A DNA stretch of 45,182 bases from Deltaproteobacteria bacterium (GCA_021780695.1 JAJXYD010000018.1:1-45182); one strand, 5' to 3'; positions 9,455 to 18,562 are shown, counted from the stretch's first letter. Program-made: numbers and translations. The notes: a model not told the origin generated them from the letters alone.

Positions 9455-9872
9455 CTAAACCCCCTGTGTACAAAAAGGTAAAATGACTTTTTAGTTAAAA
9501 GTTGTAACAAAATTGGGTCAATATGTTCTTGCGATACATCTTTGTATAGTAAAGCCGAGATCCGGTTCGCCTCCAAGCCGGGTTAAAAACACCTCCCACT
9601 ACTAATTTTATTGCATCAATAACCGTTATTCCAATATCTTATTCCCATTTGTGGGAAAACCTTCAAAAAAGATCCTACACTGTCTGGCGGTTGGCCTGAA
9701 ATCTGCTCCTGTAATCCCATACCGCCGTGAGGTATAGAGAACTGACGATAAGATCATACGGGAAAGAAAGAACCGGGTCTTTTAAGAGGAGAGACTTCTT
9801 CATCCCGGCAGCCTCGGCAGCACTTACGCGCGCAGACTTATTCTACAGCTTTGACCATGAAAGGGGCAAACA
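9455..9872. other. Intergenic region with long leader of the porin gene
   Basis: About 420 bp between the divergent DUF1828-like and porin genes. It holds a candidate sigma-54 promoter at 9691-9707 and, downstream of it, a small hairpin (ATACC/GGTAT near 9720-9737). No coding frame is convincing. Confidence 0.5.
9691..9707 (+). promoter_or_regulatory. Candidate sigma-54 (-24/-12) promoter
   Basis: TTGGCCTGAAATCTGCT has the invariant GG and GC dinucleotides separated by exactly ten bases, plus the flanking TTGGC and TGCT of the sigma-54 consensus. It lies about 165 bp upstream of the porin start. The match is partial in the middle and no enhancer site was identified. Confidence 0.35.
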
Positions 9873-10745
9873 ATGAACTCGTTTCGCATTACAAAAACAC
9901 TTCCAACTCTTTTTCTGATCCTTTTTTCGCTTCTGTGGCTGATGGTTGCCATACCCTCCAAGTCCGCGCGCGCCGATGATGACCCCGTAACCGGAAGCTT
10001 TTCAACCGATATACTTAGCCAGTATATATTCCGGGGCGTGGCCAACAGCGATAGCGCGGTCCTCGAGCCTTCTTTCACGGCCACCTGGGAGGGATTTTCG
10101 GCCAATGTCTGGGGCAACTTCGATACCTCCAGGGACAGCAGTAATCCGTTAATGCCCATGGGAAACGAGGAGGGCAACTCCAAATGGAGTGAAACGGATT
10201 TTACGGTTTCCTATACCAAGGAGCTGTGCAAGAATTTCTCGGTCCTGATTGGAAACGTCTACTACGGACTCCAGTATCCTATGGGCTACGGTCCGTTTTT
10301 GAATGAGGACGAAGACGAACTCTTTGGCGGGGTAAGCTACAACTTCCCATGGTTTACTGTGGCATTTACAACCTACGGCGAGGTTATGCACACGGCGGAT
10401 GAGTATTTCGAACTCGACCTGAGCAAGGCCATTCCATTGCCCATGCTCGATTGTGTCTGCAAGGGAACCACTCTGAATCTGGGAACAAGCTTTGGATACC
10501 TGATTTTAAACCACGACACAAACACCCTCTCGCCAAACGGCAACACGGGAAGTTTTTCAGCTTTCGATACGTGCCTTCTGGACGCTGCCGTTACTTTTCC
10601 TGTCAACAAGTGGTTGTCCGTGTCACCTAAAATAGGACTATGGCTGCCTCTTACAAGCCAGGCCAGTCAATACCTTGAAGCAAACTCTCTGGATGGAAAG
10701 TCCACCCACGTCTACGGCGGCCTGAACCTGACCGCAACATTCTGA
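9873..10745 (+). CDS. TorF-family putative porin
   Basis: An outer-membrane beta-barrel protein of 290 residues. A signal peptide covers residues 1-34, with cleavage predicted after ARA. The mature protein begins with the family hallmark SQYIFRGV (49-56) and continues as alternating amphipathic strands (TFTATWEGFSANVWGNFDT-like patterns), ending in GLNLTATF with the terminal phenylalanine used for barrel assembly. This matches the Gcw_chp/TorF putative porin family, which is often found near nitrogen-regulation genes; none are present here. AGGGG precedes the ATG. A strong terminator follows directly, so the gene is probably monocistronic. A candidate sigma-54 promoter lies upstream. Confidence 0.82.
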   Translation: MNSFRITKTLPTLFLILFSLLWLMVAIPSKSARADDDPVTGSFSTDILSQYIFRGVANSDSAVLEPSFTATWEGFSANVWGNFDTSRDSSNPLMPMGNEEGNSKWSETDFTVSYTKELCKNFSVLIGNVYYGLQYPMGYGPFLNEDEDELFGGVSYNFPWFTVAFTTYGEVMHTADEYFELDLSKAIPLPMLDCVCKGTTLNLGTSFGYLILNHDTNTLSPNGNTGSFSAFDTCLLDAAVTFPVNKWLSVSPKIGLWLPLTSQASQYLEANSLDGKSTHVYGGLNLTATF

Positions 10746-10760
10746 TAACCGCAAGGGGTA

Positions 10761-10817
10761 GGAAGCTGCCGGCGGGCCGGCGTCGGCCGGCAGCTTCCCG
10801 GAAAAATTATTTTTTCT
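10761..10817 (+). terminator. Rho-independent terminator of the porin gene
   Basis: A perfect 13-bp stem (GGAAGCTGCCGGC at 10761-10773 with GCCGGCAGCTTCC at 10786-10798) encloses a 12-base loop and is followed by an A/T-rich tract with a run of T. It sits between the plus-strand porin gene and the convergent acyl-CoA synthetase, whose last codons it touches. Confidence 0.8.
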
Positions 10818-12579
10818 TCCCCGAAGAGCTAAGTTCCGGGAAGTCCTGATAGAAATATTCTTGCGGACCTTTTTGGTTCTTTTCCTTATTTTCCTGCTCC
10901 GAAGCGCGCAGCTGAACCCGTCTTATCTTGCCGCTGATCGTCTTGGGAAGCTCGGGCACAAATTCGATAATGCGCGGAATCTTAAACTTCGCAAGCACCT
11001 CTATGCAATGTTGGAATACTTCCAGGGCCAGTTCCCGTGAGGGTTCAACCCCGGGTCTTAGCACCACGAAACCTTTTACGAGCTGCCACCTCTGCGGGTC
11101 GGGACTGCCTACAACCGCTGCCTCCACAATCGCATGGTGCTCGACCAGGGCGCTTTCAACCTCGAAGGGGCCCACCCGGTAGTCCGAGGATTTTATCACG
11201 TCGTCGGCGCGGCCCACAAACCACCAATATCCTTTTTCGTCAAACGAGGCCCGGTCTCCCGTATAGTAGAAGTTGTTCATAAAGACCGACTTCATCTTCT
11301 CCTCATCGCCCACGTAGCGGTCGAAGAGCCCTAAGGCACGCCACCTGTTGAGTTTTACCACGATGTGGCCGACTTCGTTTGGCTTGGTGATCTCGTTGCC
11401 CTGGTCATCGGCAAGACCGACGTCGTAGAGAAAAGAGGGCCGTCCGAAGGAGCCGGGTATGACTTTGCCCTTATGCCAGGGGGGATTTCCTATCATGGCG
11501 GTGGATTCGGTCTGGCCGTAGAAATCCCTGATTTCGGTTCCGGTATATTTTTTCCATTTCTGGATGATCTCCGGGTTTAGCGGTTCCCCCGCGCTTAAGG
11601 ATTCTCTTAGCGCGCCGAAATCGAATTTTCCCAGATCGAGCAGCATGAAGGCCCTCCAGGCCGTTGGCGGAGCGCAGAATAGATTTACCTTGTATTTGGC
11701 TACCGCCCCCAGGTACTTCGCCGTGTCGAATTTGGGTCCATAGAAAAATCCTGTGGTTGTGGCGCCCATGTTTAAGGGGGCAAAAAGGCAGCTCCACGCC
11801 CATTTGGCCCATCCGGGCTGGCTCAAATTGTTGTGAATGTCTCCGGGTCTTATCCCTGCCATGTTCGCGGTGGAAAGATGGCCGACCGGATAGGAGGCCG
11901 CCGTGTGGGCGACCCTTTTGGCCATTCCCGTGGTGCCGGAAGTAAAGAAGCAAAGAATGATGTCGCTGCTTTTAGTGTCCGCGGCCTCGGCTGTCGGCTT
12001 TTGCTTGGCGGCTTCCCCGTAGCTTGTCCACCCCTTGGCCTCTCCAAGAATAATCTTGAGCTTGGGGGTGACTCCAATGTTTTTTAGCGCCTCGTCGATC
12101 AGTACGGCCGATTTTTCGTCCGCAAGGATTGCCTGGGGGGGGTAGCTTTCAAAGCGGTATTCGAGTTCCCTTACGGTCATGGTGTCCGCGGTGGGAACGG
12201 CAACCATTCCGCCCTTGATGCTGGCAATACTGGAAAACCAGGTCTCGGGCACCGAAGGGGCCATCATGTAAAAGCTGTCTCCCTTTGCCACTCCGTGGGC
12301 ACTCAAAAAATTAAGGCACCTGTTGGACTGGGCCGCGAGCTCTGAATAGGTAAAGCGACGCTCCTCGCCCGAATTTAAATCGACCCACAGAAGCGCAGTC
12401 TGTGCGCCTCGCTCCTTAACGTGCATTCCCTCGAGGATTTCGGAGGCCCAGTTGAAACGGGTAGGTATTTGCATCTGGTTAAGCTTAGTGAAAACTGCCT
12501 CAGATGCGACGGCCTTTCTTTCATCGTCATCCATAGCGTTTGCGGCCATCAGTTCCTTGTAAATGTTTTCAAGGCCCAT
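10807..12579 (-). CDS. AMP-forming acyl-CoA synthetase (medium-chain/acetyl-CoA synthetase-like)
   Basis: A 590-residue ANL-superfamily adenylating enzyme that activates a carboxylic acid to its CoA thioester via acyl-AMP. Visible motifs: the phosphate loop TSGTTGMAKR at 213-222, YGQTES at 354-359, YTGD at 439-442, the hinge region GRADDVIKSSDYRVGPFE at 456-473, and KTISGKIRR with the catalytic lysine at 551. The proline usual in the phosphate loop (GxPK) is alanine here. The frame is open 18 codons further, but the ATG used here has AAAGGAGGA immediately upstream and is clearly preferred. The substrate cannot be read from sequence; the W-rich stretch SQPGWAKWAWSCLFAPLNMG suggests the MACS/acetyl-CoA synthetase side of the family. 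No pathway partners adjoin it. Confidence 0.9.
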   Translation of the reverse strand: MGLENIYKELMAANAMDDDERKAVASEAVFTKLNQMQIPTRFNWASEILEGMHVKERGAQTALLWVDLNSGEERRFTYSELAAQSNRCLNFLSAHGVAKGDSFYMMAPSVPETWFSSIASIKGGMVAVPTADTMTVRELEYRFESYPPQAILADEKSAVLIDEALKNIGVTPKLKIILGEAKGWTSYGEAAKQKPTAEAADTKSSDIILCFFTSGTTGMAKRVAHTAASYPVGHLSTANMAGIRPGDIHNNLSQPGWAKWAWSCLFAPLNMGATTTGFFYGPKFDTAKYLGAVAKYKVNLFCAPPTAWRAFMLLDLGKFDFGALRESLSAGEPLNPEIIQKWKKYTGTEIRDFYGQTESTAMIGNPPWHKGKVIPGSFGRPSFLYDVGLADDQGNEITKPNEVGHIVVKLNRWRALGLFDRYVGDEEKMKSVFMNNFYYTGDRASFDEKGYWWFVGRADDVIKSSDYRVGPFEVESALVEHHAIVEAAVVGSPDPQRWQLVKGFVVLRPGVEPSRELALEVFQHCIEVLAKFKIPRIIEFVPELPKTISGKIRRVQLRASEQENKEKNQKGPQEYFYQDFPELSSSGKKK

Positions 12580-12843
12580 AAGATCCTCCTTTGTAAGTTC
12601 TCGGGTTGCACTATTTTTCTCAAATAGCGGCACGCTGCCGCCATCGCCCCTGAATTTATCCTTAATCCGGTTCTATCACGGAAAATAAGCCCGTCAAGCA
12701 CTTTTTGCCTCACCACACAGATCGTTGCGGCTTTAAAGTCGGCGCTAACAGGTTTGTCGCTCTTTGGCGTTTTAACTTTTTGGCTTTTACTGATAAAATC
12801 CGGCCACCATGCCCTAACACTATCGAGAAAGGATAACAGACGA

Positions 12844-14553
12844 GTGCTTACAAGTCTTGCCGTCCATAATTACGCCATAATCCGCGACCTCGAAATAAGT
12901 TTCCATCCGGGTTTTAATGTCTTGTCGGGTGAGACGGGAGCGGGTAAGTCCATTCTTGTGGGCGCGCTAAACCTCATTCTCGGCGCGCGCGCATCGAGCG
13001 AGATGATCAGGACGGGGGCCGCGGAAGCCGGCGTGGAGGCGGTCGTCGCCTTGCCTTCCGACTGCCCCTGCGCACGCTATCTCGAGCAATGGGGCATAGA
13101 GTGCGCTGGAGAACTCCTCATTCGCAGAAGCATAACCAGGAGCGGCCGAAACAGGGTATTTATAAACGACCAGACAGCCTCCCTCCAGCAACTCCAGCAG
13201 CTTTCCCCGCTCCTGATCTCCATTTGCGGCCAGCACGAACATCAGGTTCTCCTCGATCCCGAAACCCACCTTGGTCTCCTTGACGCCTTCGCCCACCTTG
13301 AAGACGACTGTTCCCAGGTGGGCTCCCTCTACGACTCCTGGCGAGAGCTTGGCGAAAAACTTGCCCATCTGAGACGAGAGAGGCAACAGAGGGAGTCTCG
13401 GAGCGATTTTTTGAAGTTCCAGATCCGGGAACTCGAAACCGCAAAGCTTTTGCCAAACGAAGATGCCGAGCTCCAAAGGGAGCGCGACATCCTGAGAAAC
13501 GCCGAGACTCTCAGCCATGCGTCCAAAAAAGCGGTAAGCATCATCTATGCGGATAAGGGCGCGGTTTTGGAACGGCTCTCGGAGGTGGAAAAGGAGCTGG
13601 GCTCCATCGCGGGTTTTGATCCCTCCCAAAGCGGACTGGGCGAATACTTAAAGCAGGCCCGCATCAATCTCGAAGAACTGGTGCACGGACTAAGGCTCTA
13701 CGGCGAACGTATAGTCTTTGATCCTTTACGGCTGGCTGCCGTGGAAGAGCGTCTTGCGCTCCTGGGAAAGCTTGGCAAAAAATACGGATCGAGCGTAAAC
13801 GAGATGCTTGAAAAGCTCTGCGAACTGCGAAAAACCGCCGGCGAGGGGGAAGAATCAAGCCTGCGGGAAGAGGAACTGGTGGCCGAAATCGCTTCGCTTC
13901 GTGCCCTCTATCTGGAAAGAGCGGGTGTTCTTTCCCAAAAACGGCGCCAAGCCTCGGAGATGCTTTCCATCGAAGTCTGCCGAAACCTTGCCGATCTGGA
14001 CATGGCGCGGGCCCGCTTCCGTGCCGGCTTTTCCGATCAAAAACCCGATGAGCCGCTCTTTTCGGCCACCGGTATCGACATCGTGGAGTTTCTGTTCTCG
14101 GCAAATCCGGGCGAAGAGCTAAAGCCCCTGGCCAAAGTCGCCTCCGGGGGAGAGCTCTCCCGGGTCCTGCTGGCTCTAAAGGGCATTCTCGGCAAAAAAG
14201 GAGAAGCCGAAACGCTCATTTTTGACGAAGTCGACGCGGGAATAGGCGGCAGGGCCGCCGAACTGGTGGGAATCCAACTAAGCGGGCTCGCCCTGCGTCA
14301 CCAGGTTATCTGCATCACGCACCTGCCCCAAATCGCCTGCTACGGCAAATACCATTTCGTGGTTAAAAAACAGGCCGAAGGAAACGAGACCCATTCTTCC
14401 ATCCGTATGCTCGACGAATCCGAGCGGTCCGAAGAACTCGCGCGCATGCTGGGCGGCGTTGCCATATCTTCCAAAGCCCGCGAACATGCCAAAGAGCTTC
14501 TGCAAAGAGGCAAAAAAAAGGAATTCGGCCAACAGACCGCCCTAAAAAGGTAA
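12844..14553 (+). CDS. recN: DNA repair protein RecN
   Basis: RecN, an SMC-like ATPase that acts at double-strand breaks, 569 residues as usual for the family. The N-terminus runs LTSLAVHNYAIIRDLEISF into Walker A GETGAGKS at 29-36, followed by ICGQHEHQ. The central 150-370 region is coiled coil. The C-terminal half has the ABC signature LAKVASGGELSR and Walker B TLIFDEVDAGIGG, then ITHLPQIA. The start is the GTG at 12844 with AGAAAGGA upstream; the open frame extends 30 codons further but encodes nothing RecN-like. The gene stands alone. Confidence 0.95.
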   Translation: MLTSLAVHNYAIIRDLEISFHPGFNVLSGETGAGKSILVGALNLILGARASSEMIRTGAAEAGVEAVVALPSDCPCARYLEQWGIECAGELLIRRSITRSGRNRVFINDQTASLQQLQQLSPLLISICGQHEHQVLLDPETHLGLLDAFAHLEDDCSQVGSLYDSWRELGEKLAHLRRERQQRESRSDFLKFQIRELETAKLLPNEDAELQRERDILRNAETLSHASKKAVSIIYADKGAVLERLSEVEKELGSIAGFDPSQSGLGEYLKQARINLEELVHGLRLYGERIVFDPLRLAAVEERLALLGKLGKKYGSSVNEMLEKLCELRKTAGEGEESSLREEELVAEIASLRALYLERAGVLSQKRRQASEMLSIEVCRNLADLDMARARFRAGFSDQKPDEPLFSATGIDIVEFLFSANPGEELKPLAKVASGGELSRVLLALKGILGKKGEAETLIFDEVDAGIGGRAAELVGIQLSGLALRHQVICITHLPQIACYGKYHFVVKKQAEGNETHSSIRMLDESERSEELARMLGGVAISSKAREHAKELLQRGKKKEFGQQTALKR

Positions 14554-14670
14554 ACGGCTTAAAGGGAAAAGAATCGGCCCCTGTTTTGCGGTCTGCCCCC
14601 CCTCCAGGGCGTCTGTTTTCATCTTTGCAGCTGGAACACCGATTTGGCCTTTCCACAATTTCGGGCCGTA

Positions 14671-14699
14671 TTGCCGGATTTAACCGCCCATGTTATAAT
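14671..14699 (+). promoter_or_regulatory. Sigma-70 type promoter of the sensor kinase gene
   Basis: TTGCCG and TATAAT are separated by exactly 17 bases, and TG stands one base before the -10 box (extended -10). It is about 100 bp upstream of the sensor kinase start, in the gap after recN. Confidence 0.6.
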
Positions 14700-14800
14700 T
14701 TTTCAGATTTTTTCTTATTCTGGATTTTGGCATATACTCCATAATCCAGGCAATGCGCTTCCGCAAGTTCGAACCCTGATGTGCACATGGACCTCACGGA

Positions 14801-17311
14801 GTGGATTTAGTTCCCAGGTTCTCTTCTCTACCGGTGATTGGCATGGTCTCTTACAGAAATCGCCCGATTTGGCTCCGCTACATGGCCGCATTTCTACTGG
14901 CTTTTATTGCCGCCGCTATCAGACGGCAGTTTTTGGGAGTTCTCGACTACCGCCTGGTTTTTATAACCTTCTACCCCGCGGTTGCCTTTGCCGCCTATTG
15001 GGGTGGCCTCGGGCCGGGTTTGCTGGCAACGGCCGCCTCGGCCGTTTTCGCCCTCTTTCTATGGATACTGCCTTCCAGTCAATTCGCCATGACGGAGTTG
15101 GCGAACAAGATAAGCTTATCTGTTTTTATCTTCGGCGGCTGCTTGATCTCCTATCTTGCTGAAAGGGCGTTTCGCAACCGGGTGCGGGTTGCCGATAAGG
15201 CCGATGAGCAGCTAAAGCTTGCCGCCGATTATGAGTTGGCTGAAATTGCGCTGCGCGAAAGCGAACAGAGGCTGCGCATTTTTATCGAGTATGCGCCGGT
15301 GCCTCTTGCGATGTTCGATCTTCAAATGCGCTATATCAGCTACAGTAGAAGATGGCTAAGCGACCTGAATCTTGGGGAGCGCGATCTTCGGGGGGTTTCT
15401 CACTTCGAGGTTTTTCCCGAAAGCTCGCAGAGATGGAAAGAGATCTTTCTCCGCGCGCTTTCCGGCGAGGTGTTGCGCTCAGATGGAGAACGCTTCGACA
15501 GAAGTGACGGTTCCTGTCAGTGGTTTCGCTGGGAGGTGCGTCCCTGGCATGATTCCTTTGGCCATATCGCGGGCCTTGTGATTTTCAGTGAAGACATTTC
15601 CGAACTTATGAAAAAAAAAGAGGAGCTGCGCGCTCTCAACCGAACTCTTCGGGCGCTTAGCGATACGATTCAGACCACAATGCGCGCCTCCGGGATCTCC
15701 GAGCTTGTAAACGCGGCCTGCCGGATTATAGCCCGGGACTGCGGGTATCCCATGGTTTGGATCGGTTTTGCCCTAAACGATGAAAATAAAACAGTCAAGT
15801 TCGTAGCCCATGCGGGAGGCGATGAAGACTATCTCAAAAATTTAAAGATAACCTGGTCCGATACCGATGAGCTGGGACGCGGTCCGGCCGGTACCGCCAT
15901 AAGAACCGGAAAACCCTGTGTCTGCGGCAATACCTTTACCGACCCGCGCATGCGGCCCTGGCTCGAACAGGTCAAGCGCAAAGGATGGGCTTCCTCGGTT
16001 TGTCTGCCTCTAAACAGCGGTAAAACCACTCTTGGCGTACTCACTATTTATTCGAAAGAACCTGATTATTTTTCAGACGATGAAGTCAATTTGCTTGTCG
16101 AACTGGCCGATAATCTCGCTTTCGGTATAGACGGCCTGAGAGTGCGCTTTGCCCACCGGGAGGCGCAGAAGCGGCTTCAGGAGAGTCGGGCTCGCCTCGA
16201 CCTTGCCCTGCGCTCGGCCGGGATGGGAACCTGGTATTGGGACGTAAACGCGAGGAAGTTTTACTTCGACGAGCTGGCCTGCACTCTTTTGGGTATCGAC
16301 CAGGCGGCCTTTACCGGTTCAGAGGTTGAGGTGCTTAGATCTATCTATGTTCAGGATCGTAAAACCGTGCAAAGGGCCATGGCGGCTACCCTCGAGCGGG
16401 ATGTGCCCTTCAAGGTCGAACATAGAGTCGTTCGATCCGATACCGAGCTGATTCACGTTGCCAGCCGGGGTAAACTGGCCCGCGACGCGCAGGGACGCGC
16501 CGAGAGGCTAAACGGCGTGGTCTGGGATATCTCCGAGCGAAAGCGCATGGAATATGAGCTCCGCAGGTCCCGCCAGGCCCTCGAACGGCGTGTGGCTGAG
16601 GGGACCAGCGATTTAAAATCGGCCTACGACAAACTGCGCCAGGTGCCTTCCATGCTGATTGAAGCCCAGGAAAGCGAAAGACAGCGGCTCGCGATGGAGT
16701 TGCATGACAGTGTTGGCCAGACTATTGCTGCACTTAAGTATCGTATCGAATATGTGATCGCAATTATGAAGCAGGAAAATTCTCCCAAGTCTCTGCAGCT
16801 TCTTAACGAATTCGTTCCCGTCCTCCAGCGCTCACTGGATGAAACCCGGGCGATTTATATGGGGCTAAAACCCACTATCCTTGCCGAGCACGGGATCCTT
16901 GCCACCCTTAACTGGTATAGAGGTGAACTCATGAAGCTCTACCCCAGCCGGCACATTGAGCTTGAGACCGGAGTCGAGGAGGAACAGATCCCGGAAGATT
17001 TTAAAATCGCCATATTCCGGATAACTCAGGAGGCCCTCAATAACAGCTTTAAACACGGCGGACCCGAGTGGGTCGACGTTCGCCTTGCCTCAAATAACGG
17101 CGTTATCGAGCTTGAGGTAACCGATGATGGAATGGGCATGGATCTAAACTATATTATGGAATCTCCCGCGGCAAAGAGCCTCGGACTGATAGGCATGAGG
17201 GAAAGAGCCGAACTGACCGGAGGTAAATTTTCCATAAAATCGGCTCCGGGCCAGGGCACCACCATCAAGGCGACCTGGCCTGACCAGCGGGAAAGACCCA
17301 GTATCCAATAG
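14801..17311 (+). CDS. Membrane PAS/GAF sensor histidine kinase (NarX/DesK type)
   Basis: An 836-residue sensor kinase. Residues 25-125 hold four hydrophobic helices resembling the KdpD-type DUF4118 membrane domain. Then come a PAS domain (about 150-265), a GAF domain (about 275-440), a second PAS (about 455-575), a HisKA_3 dimerisation domain with LHDSVGQTIAALKYR and phospho-His at 635, and a HATPase domain with EALNNSFKHG and the G boxes DDGMGM and GLIGMRERAELTGG. This type of kinase phosphorylates a LuxR/NarL-type regulator, but none is adjacent. The start shown is GTG; an ATG at 14843 is equally possible, and neither has a good ribosome site. The first PAS is closely related to the second PAS of the hybrid kinase at 30.2 kb. 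Confidence 0.9.
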   Translation: MDLVPRFSSLPVIGMVSYRNRPIWLRYMAAFLLAFIAAAIRRQFLGVLDYRLVFITFYPAVAFAAYWGGLGPGLLATAASAVFALFLWILPSSQFAMTELANKISLSVFIFGGCLISYLAERAFRNRVRVADKADEQLKLAADYELAEIALRESEQRLRIFIEYAPVPLAMFDLQMRYISYSRRWLSDLNLGERDLRGVSHFEVFPESSQRWKEIFLRALSGEVLRSDGERFDRSDGSCQWFRWEVRPWHDSFGHIAGLVIFSEDISELMKKKEELRALNRTLRALSDTIQTTMRASGISELVNAACRIIARDCGYPMVWIGFALNDENKTVKFVAHAGGDEDYLKNLKITWSDTDELGRGPAGTAIRTGKPCVCGNTFTDPRMRPWLEQVKRKGWASSVCLPLNSGKTTLGVLTIYSKEPDYFSDDEVNLLVELADNLAFGIDGLRVRFAHREAQKRLQESRARLDLALRSAGMGTWYWDVNARKFYFDELACTLLGIDQAAFTGSEVEVLRSIYVQDRKTVQRAMAATLERDVPFKVEHRVVRSDTELIHVASRGKLARDAQGRAERLNGVVWDISERKRMEYELRRSRQALERRVAEGTSDLKSAYDKLRQVPSMLIEAQESERQRLAMELHDSVGQTIAALKYRIEYVIAIMKQENSPKSLQLLNEFVPVLQRSLDETRAIYMGLKPTILAEHGILATLNWYRGELMKLYPSRHIELETGVEEEQIPEDFKIAIFRITQEALNNSFKHGGPEWVDVRLASNNGVIELEVTDDGMGMDLNYIMESPAAKSLGLIGMRERAELTGGKFSIKSAPGQGTTIKATWPDQRERPSIQ

Positions 17312-17338
17312 AGGGGCCTGGTCGGCCGGCAGCCCTTT

Positions 17339-17725
17339 CTACTCGGAAACGATATAGGTCGCGCAGGCGTCTTCGGATTCCCACGCGGTTACACTGTAGA
17401 CGCGTGTGTCGCCGCCATTTAACATGGCGGAAAGTTTTTCGAATAAAAACCGCGTAATGTTTTCCGAAGAGGGGTTGTTGACGGCAAAGAAGGGCAGTTC
17501 GTTTAGATACCTGTGGTCCAACTCTTCCAGTACGCCTCTTACCTTGGTTTTTACTTCCCCGAAATCGACAAGAATGCCGTTATGCTGAAGCGATTTTCCT
17601 CGTAAAACCACCTCCACTTTCCAGTTGTGCCCGTGAAGGTTTTCGCACTTCCCGCGAAACTCCCTCAGGTTGTGAGCCGCGGCAAAATTGCTCAGCACCT
17701 TTAACTCGAAAAAACCCTGGCTCAA
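17339..17725 (-). CDS. queD: 6-carboxytetrahydropterin synthase (QueD)
   Basis: QueD/PTPS-family enzyme of 128 residues, converting dihydroneopterin triphosphate to 6-carboxytetrahydropterin in queuosine and 7-deazaguanine synthesis. Zinc-binding histidines are at 18 and in HGHNW (31, 33). Catalytic Cys27 lies in GKCENL, LDHRYLN at 69-75 provides Asp-His, and PSSENI at 85-90 carries the pterin-anchoring glutamate. The start is TTG with GGGGGAT six bases upstream. No queC, queE or queF neighbours are present, so it is a detached pathway gene. Confidence 0.92.
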   Translation of the reverse strand: MSQGFFELKVLSNFAAAHNLREFRGKCENLHGHNWKVEVVLRGKSLQHNGILVDFGEVKTKVRGVLEELDHRYLNELPFFAVNNPSSENITRFLFEKLSAMLNGGDTRVYSVTAWESEDACATYIVSE

Positions 17726-17897
17726 GGAAAATCCCCCTTTTGCGCGATCTTTTTAAATGCCCGCCGATCATCGGCCCCCGAACAGATAACCAACGGGGCG
17801 GTTTTTGTCAAATGCAAACACCTGTCCGCATCCGCGGCAAAATCGCGGACCCGGGTCTTTCCCGGCGGCGCGGGAAAAAATCCGGTGGCAAATCTTA

Positions 17898-17926
17898 TTG
17901 ACTTCGAACCCGATTTGGCTTAGATA
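17898..17926 (+). promoter_or_regulatory. Promoter of the tRNA gene
   Basis: TTGACT and TAGATA are separated by 17 bases, ending 14 bases before the first tRNA nucleotide. This is good spacing for a sigma-70 tRNA promoter. Confidence 0.6.
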
Positions 17927-17940
17927 TAGAGCTTCCTCAA

Positions 17941-18013
17941 GGCGGTGTAGCTCAGGTGGTAGAGCATACGGCTCATATCCGTAGCGTCCGGGGTTCGAAA
18001 CCCTGCACCGCCA
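17941..18013 (+). tRNA. tRNA with CAT anticodon (tRNA-Met, elongator type)
   Basis: A complete cloverleaf: acceptor GGCGGTG/CACCGCC, D stem GCTC/GAGC, anticodon stem TACGG/CCGTA with loop CTCATAT (anticodon CAT), and T arm CGGGG-TTCGAAA-CCCTG with one G-T pair. CCA is not encoded. The paired G1-C72 argues against initiator tRNA; elongator Met or lysidine-modified Ile2 remain possible. A recombinase pseudogene begins about 40 bp downstream, so this tRNA is the probable integration site of the decayed island. Confidence 0.95.
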
Positions 18014-18050
18014 ATCTTCGATAAAAACCTCCAAGGTTTTCCCAGATTTA

Positions 18051-18544
18051 CATCGTCAGCCCCGTTACTTTCCACAACTGAGTAACACAACGGGGCTGAC
18101 GACCGGCGACCTTCTGAAATTAAAAGTCTCTCAGGTCCGTGACCTCAAAGCCGGGGATTCAATTTTTATTAGAGAATCGAAAACAGGCAAGACCAACGTA
18201 CTGGTAATAAACAAGGCGCCATACAAGGCCCTACAGGGTTGCCTGACAACCATTAAACCCGCCGACCACGATTTACCTGTTCGCTTCCCGAAAAGGCGAT
18301 GCTGCCGTTGACAACGGCATCGGTAAACGGAATGATTAAAGGATGGTGTCGGTCGATAAATCTCACCGGAAACTTTGGCGCTCACTTCCTTCGAAAAACT
18401 TTCGGCTTTATTCAGAGGACCAAGTTCTGAGTCGGCTTCGAGGTAGCGGCGAAACGGTTCAATCACTCCTGGGCGGCAATCACGCAGAGGTACCTTGGAA
18501 TCACTGACAGGGAGGTTTCTCTGATTCTGAATAGCGAAATTTAG
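18051..18544 (+). pseudogene. Tyrosine recombinase (integrase) pseudogene
   Basis: Remnant of the catalytic domain of a phage-type tyrosine recombinase. In one frame (18084 to about 18285) it reads GLTTGDLLKLKVSQVRDLK, then IRESKTGKTN, the usual first catalytic block; the expected arginine (GLRxGDLL) is replaced by threonine. After a frameshift near 18285 it continues as SVNGMIKGWC, then GAHFLRKTFG (the HxxR box), a TGA stop within FIQRTKF, and finally FNHSWAAITQRYLGITD with the catalytic Tyr. The N-terminal half is missing. It lies directly after a tRNA gene in the same orientation, as tRNA-integrating elements do. It carries at least one frameshift, one nonsense mutation and a lost catalytic Arg, so it is dead. 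Confidence 0.85.
18054..18101. repeat. Hairpin inside the recombinase remnant
   Basis: GTCAGCCCCGTT at 18055-18066 pairs perfectly with AACGGGGCTGAC at 18089-18100, and nested GTTACT/AGTAAC extends an alternative stem. It overlaps the first codons of the recombinase remnant, so it may be an insertion or rearrangement scar rather than a regulatory site. Confidence 0.6.
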
Positions 18545-18562
18545 AAGTAAGGGATTGCAGGC

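Noticed and set aside
14761..14790. GTTCGAACCC-like T-arm sequence suggesting a second tRNA.
   Set aside because: No acceptor, D or anticodon arms can be formed around it.
18024..18040. AAAACCT/AGGTTTT hairpin after the tRNA as a terminator.
   Set aside because: The stem is only 7 bp, A/T-rich, and has no T run after it, so it is too weak to call.
18131..18466. Minus-strand 111-codon frame.
   Set aside because: Antisense to the tyrosine recombinase remnant, whose HxxR and Tyr blocks are clearly readable on the plus strand.
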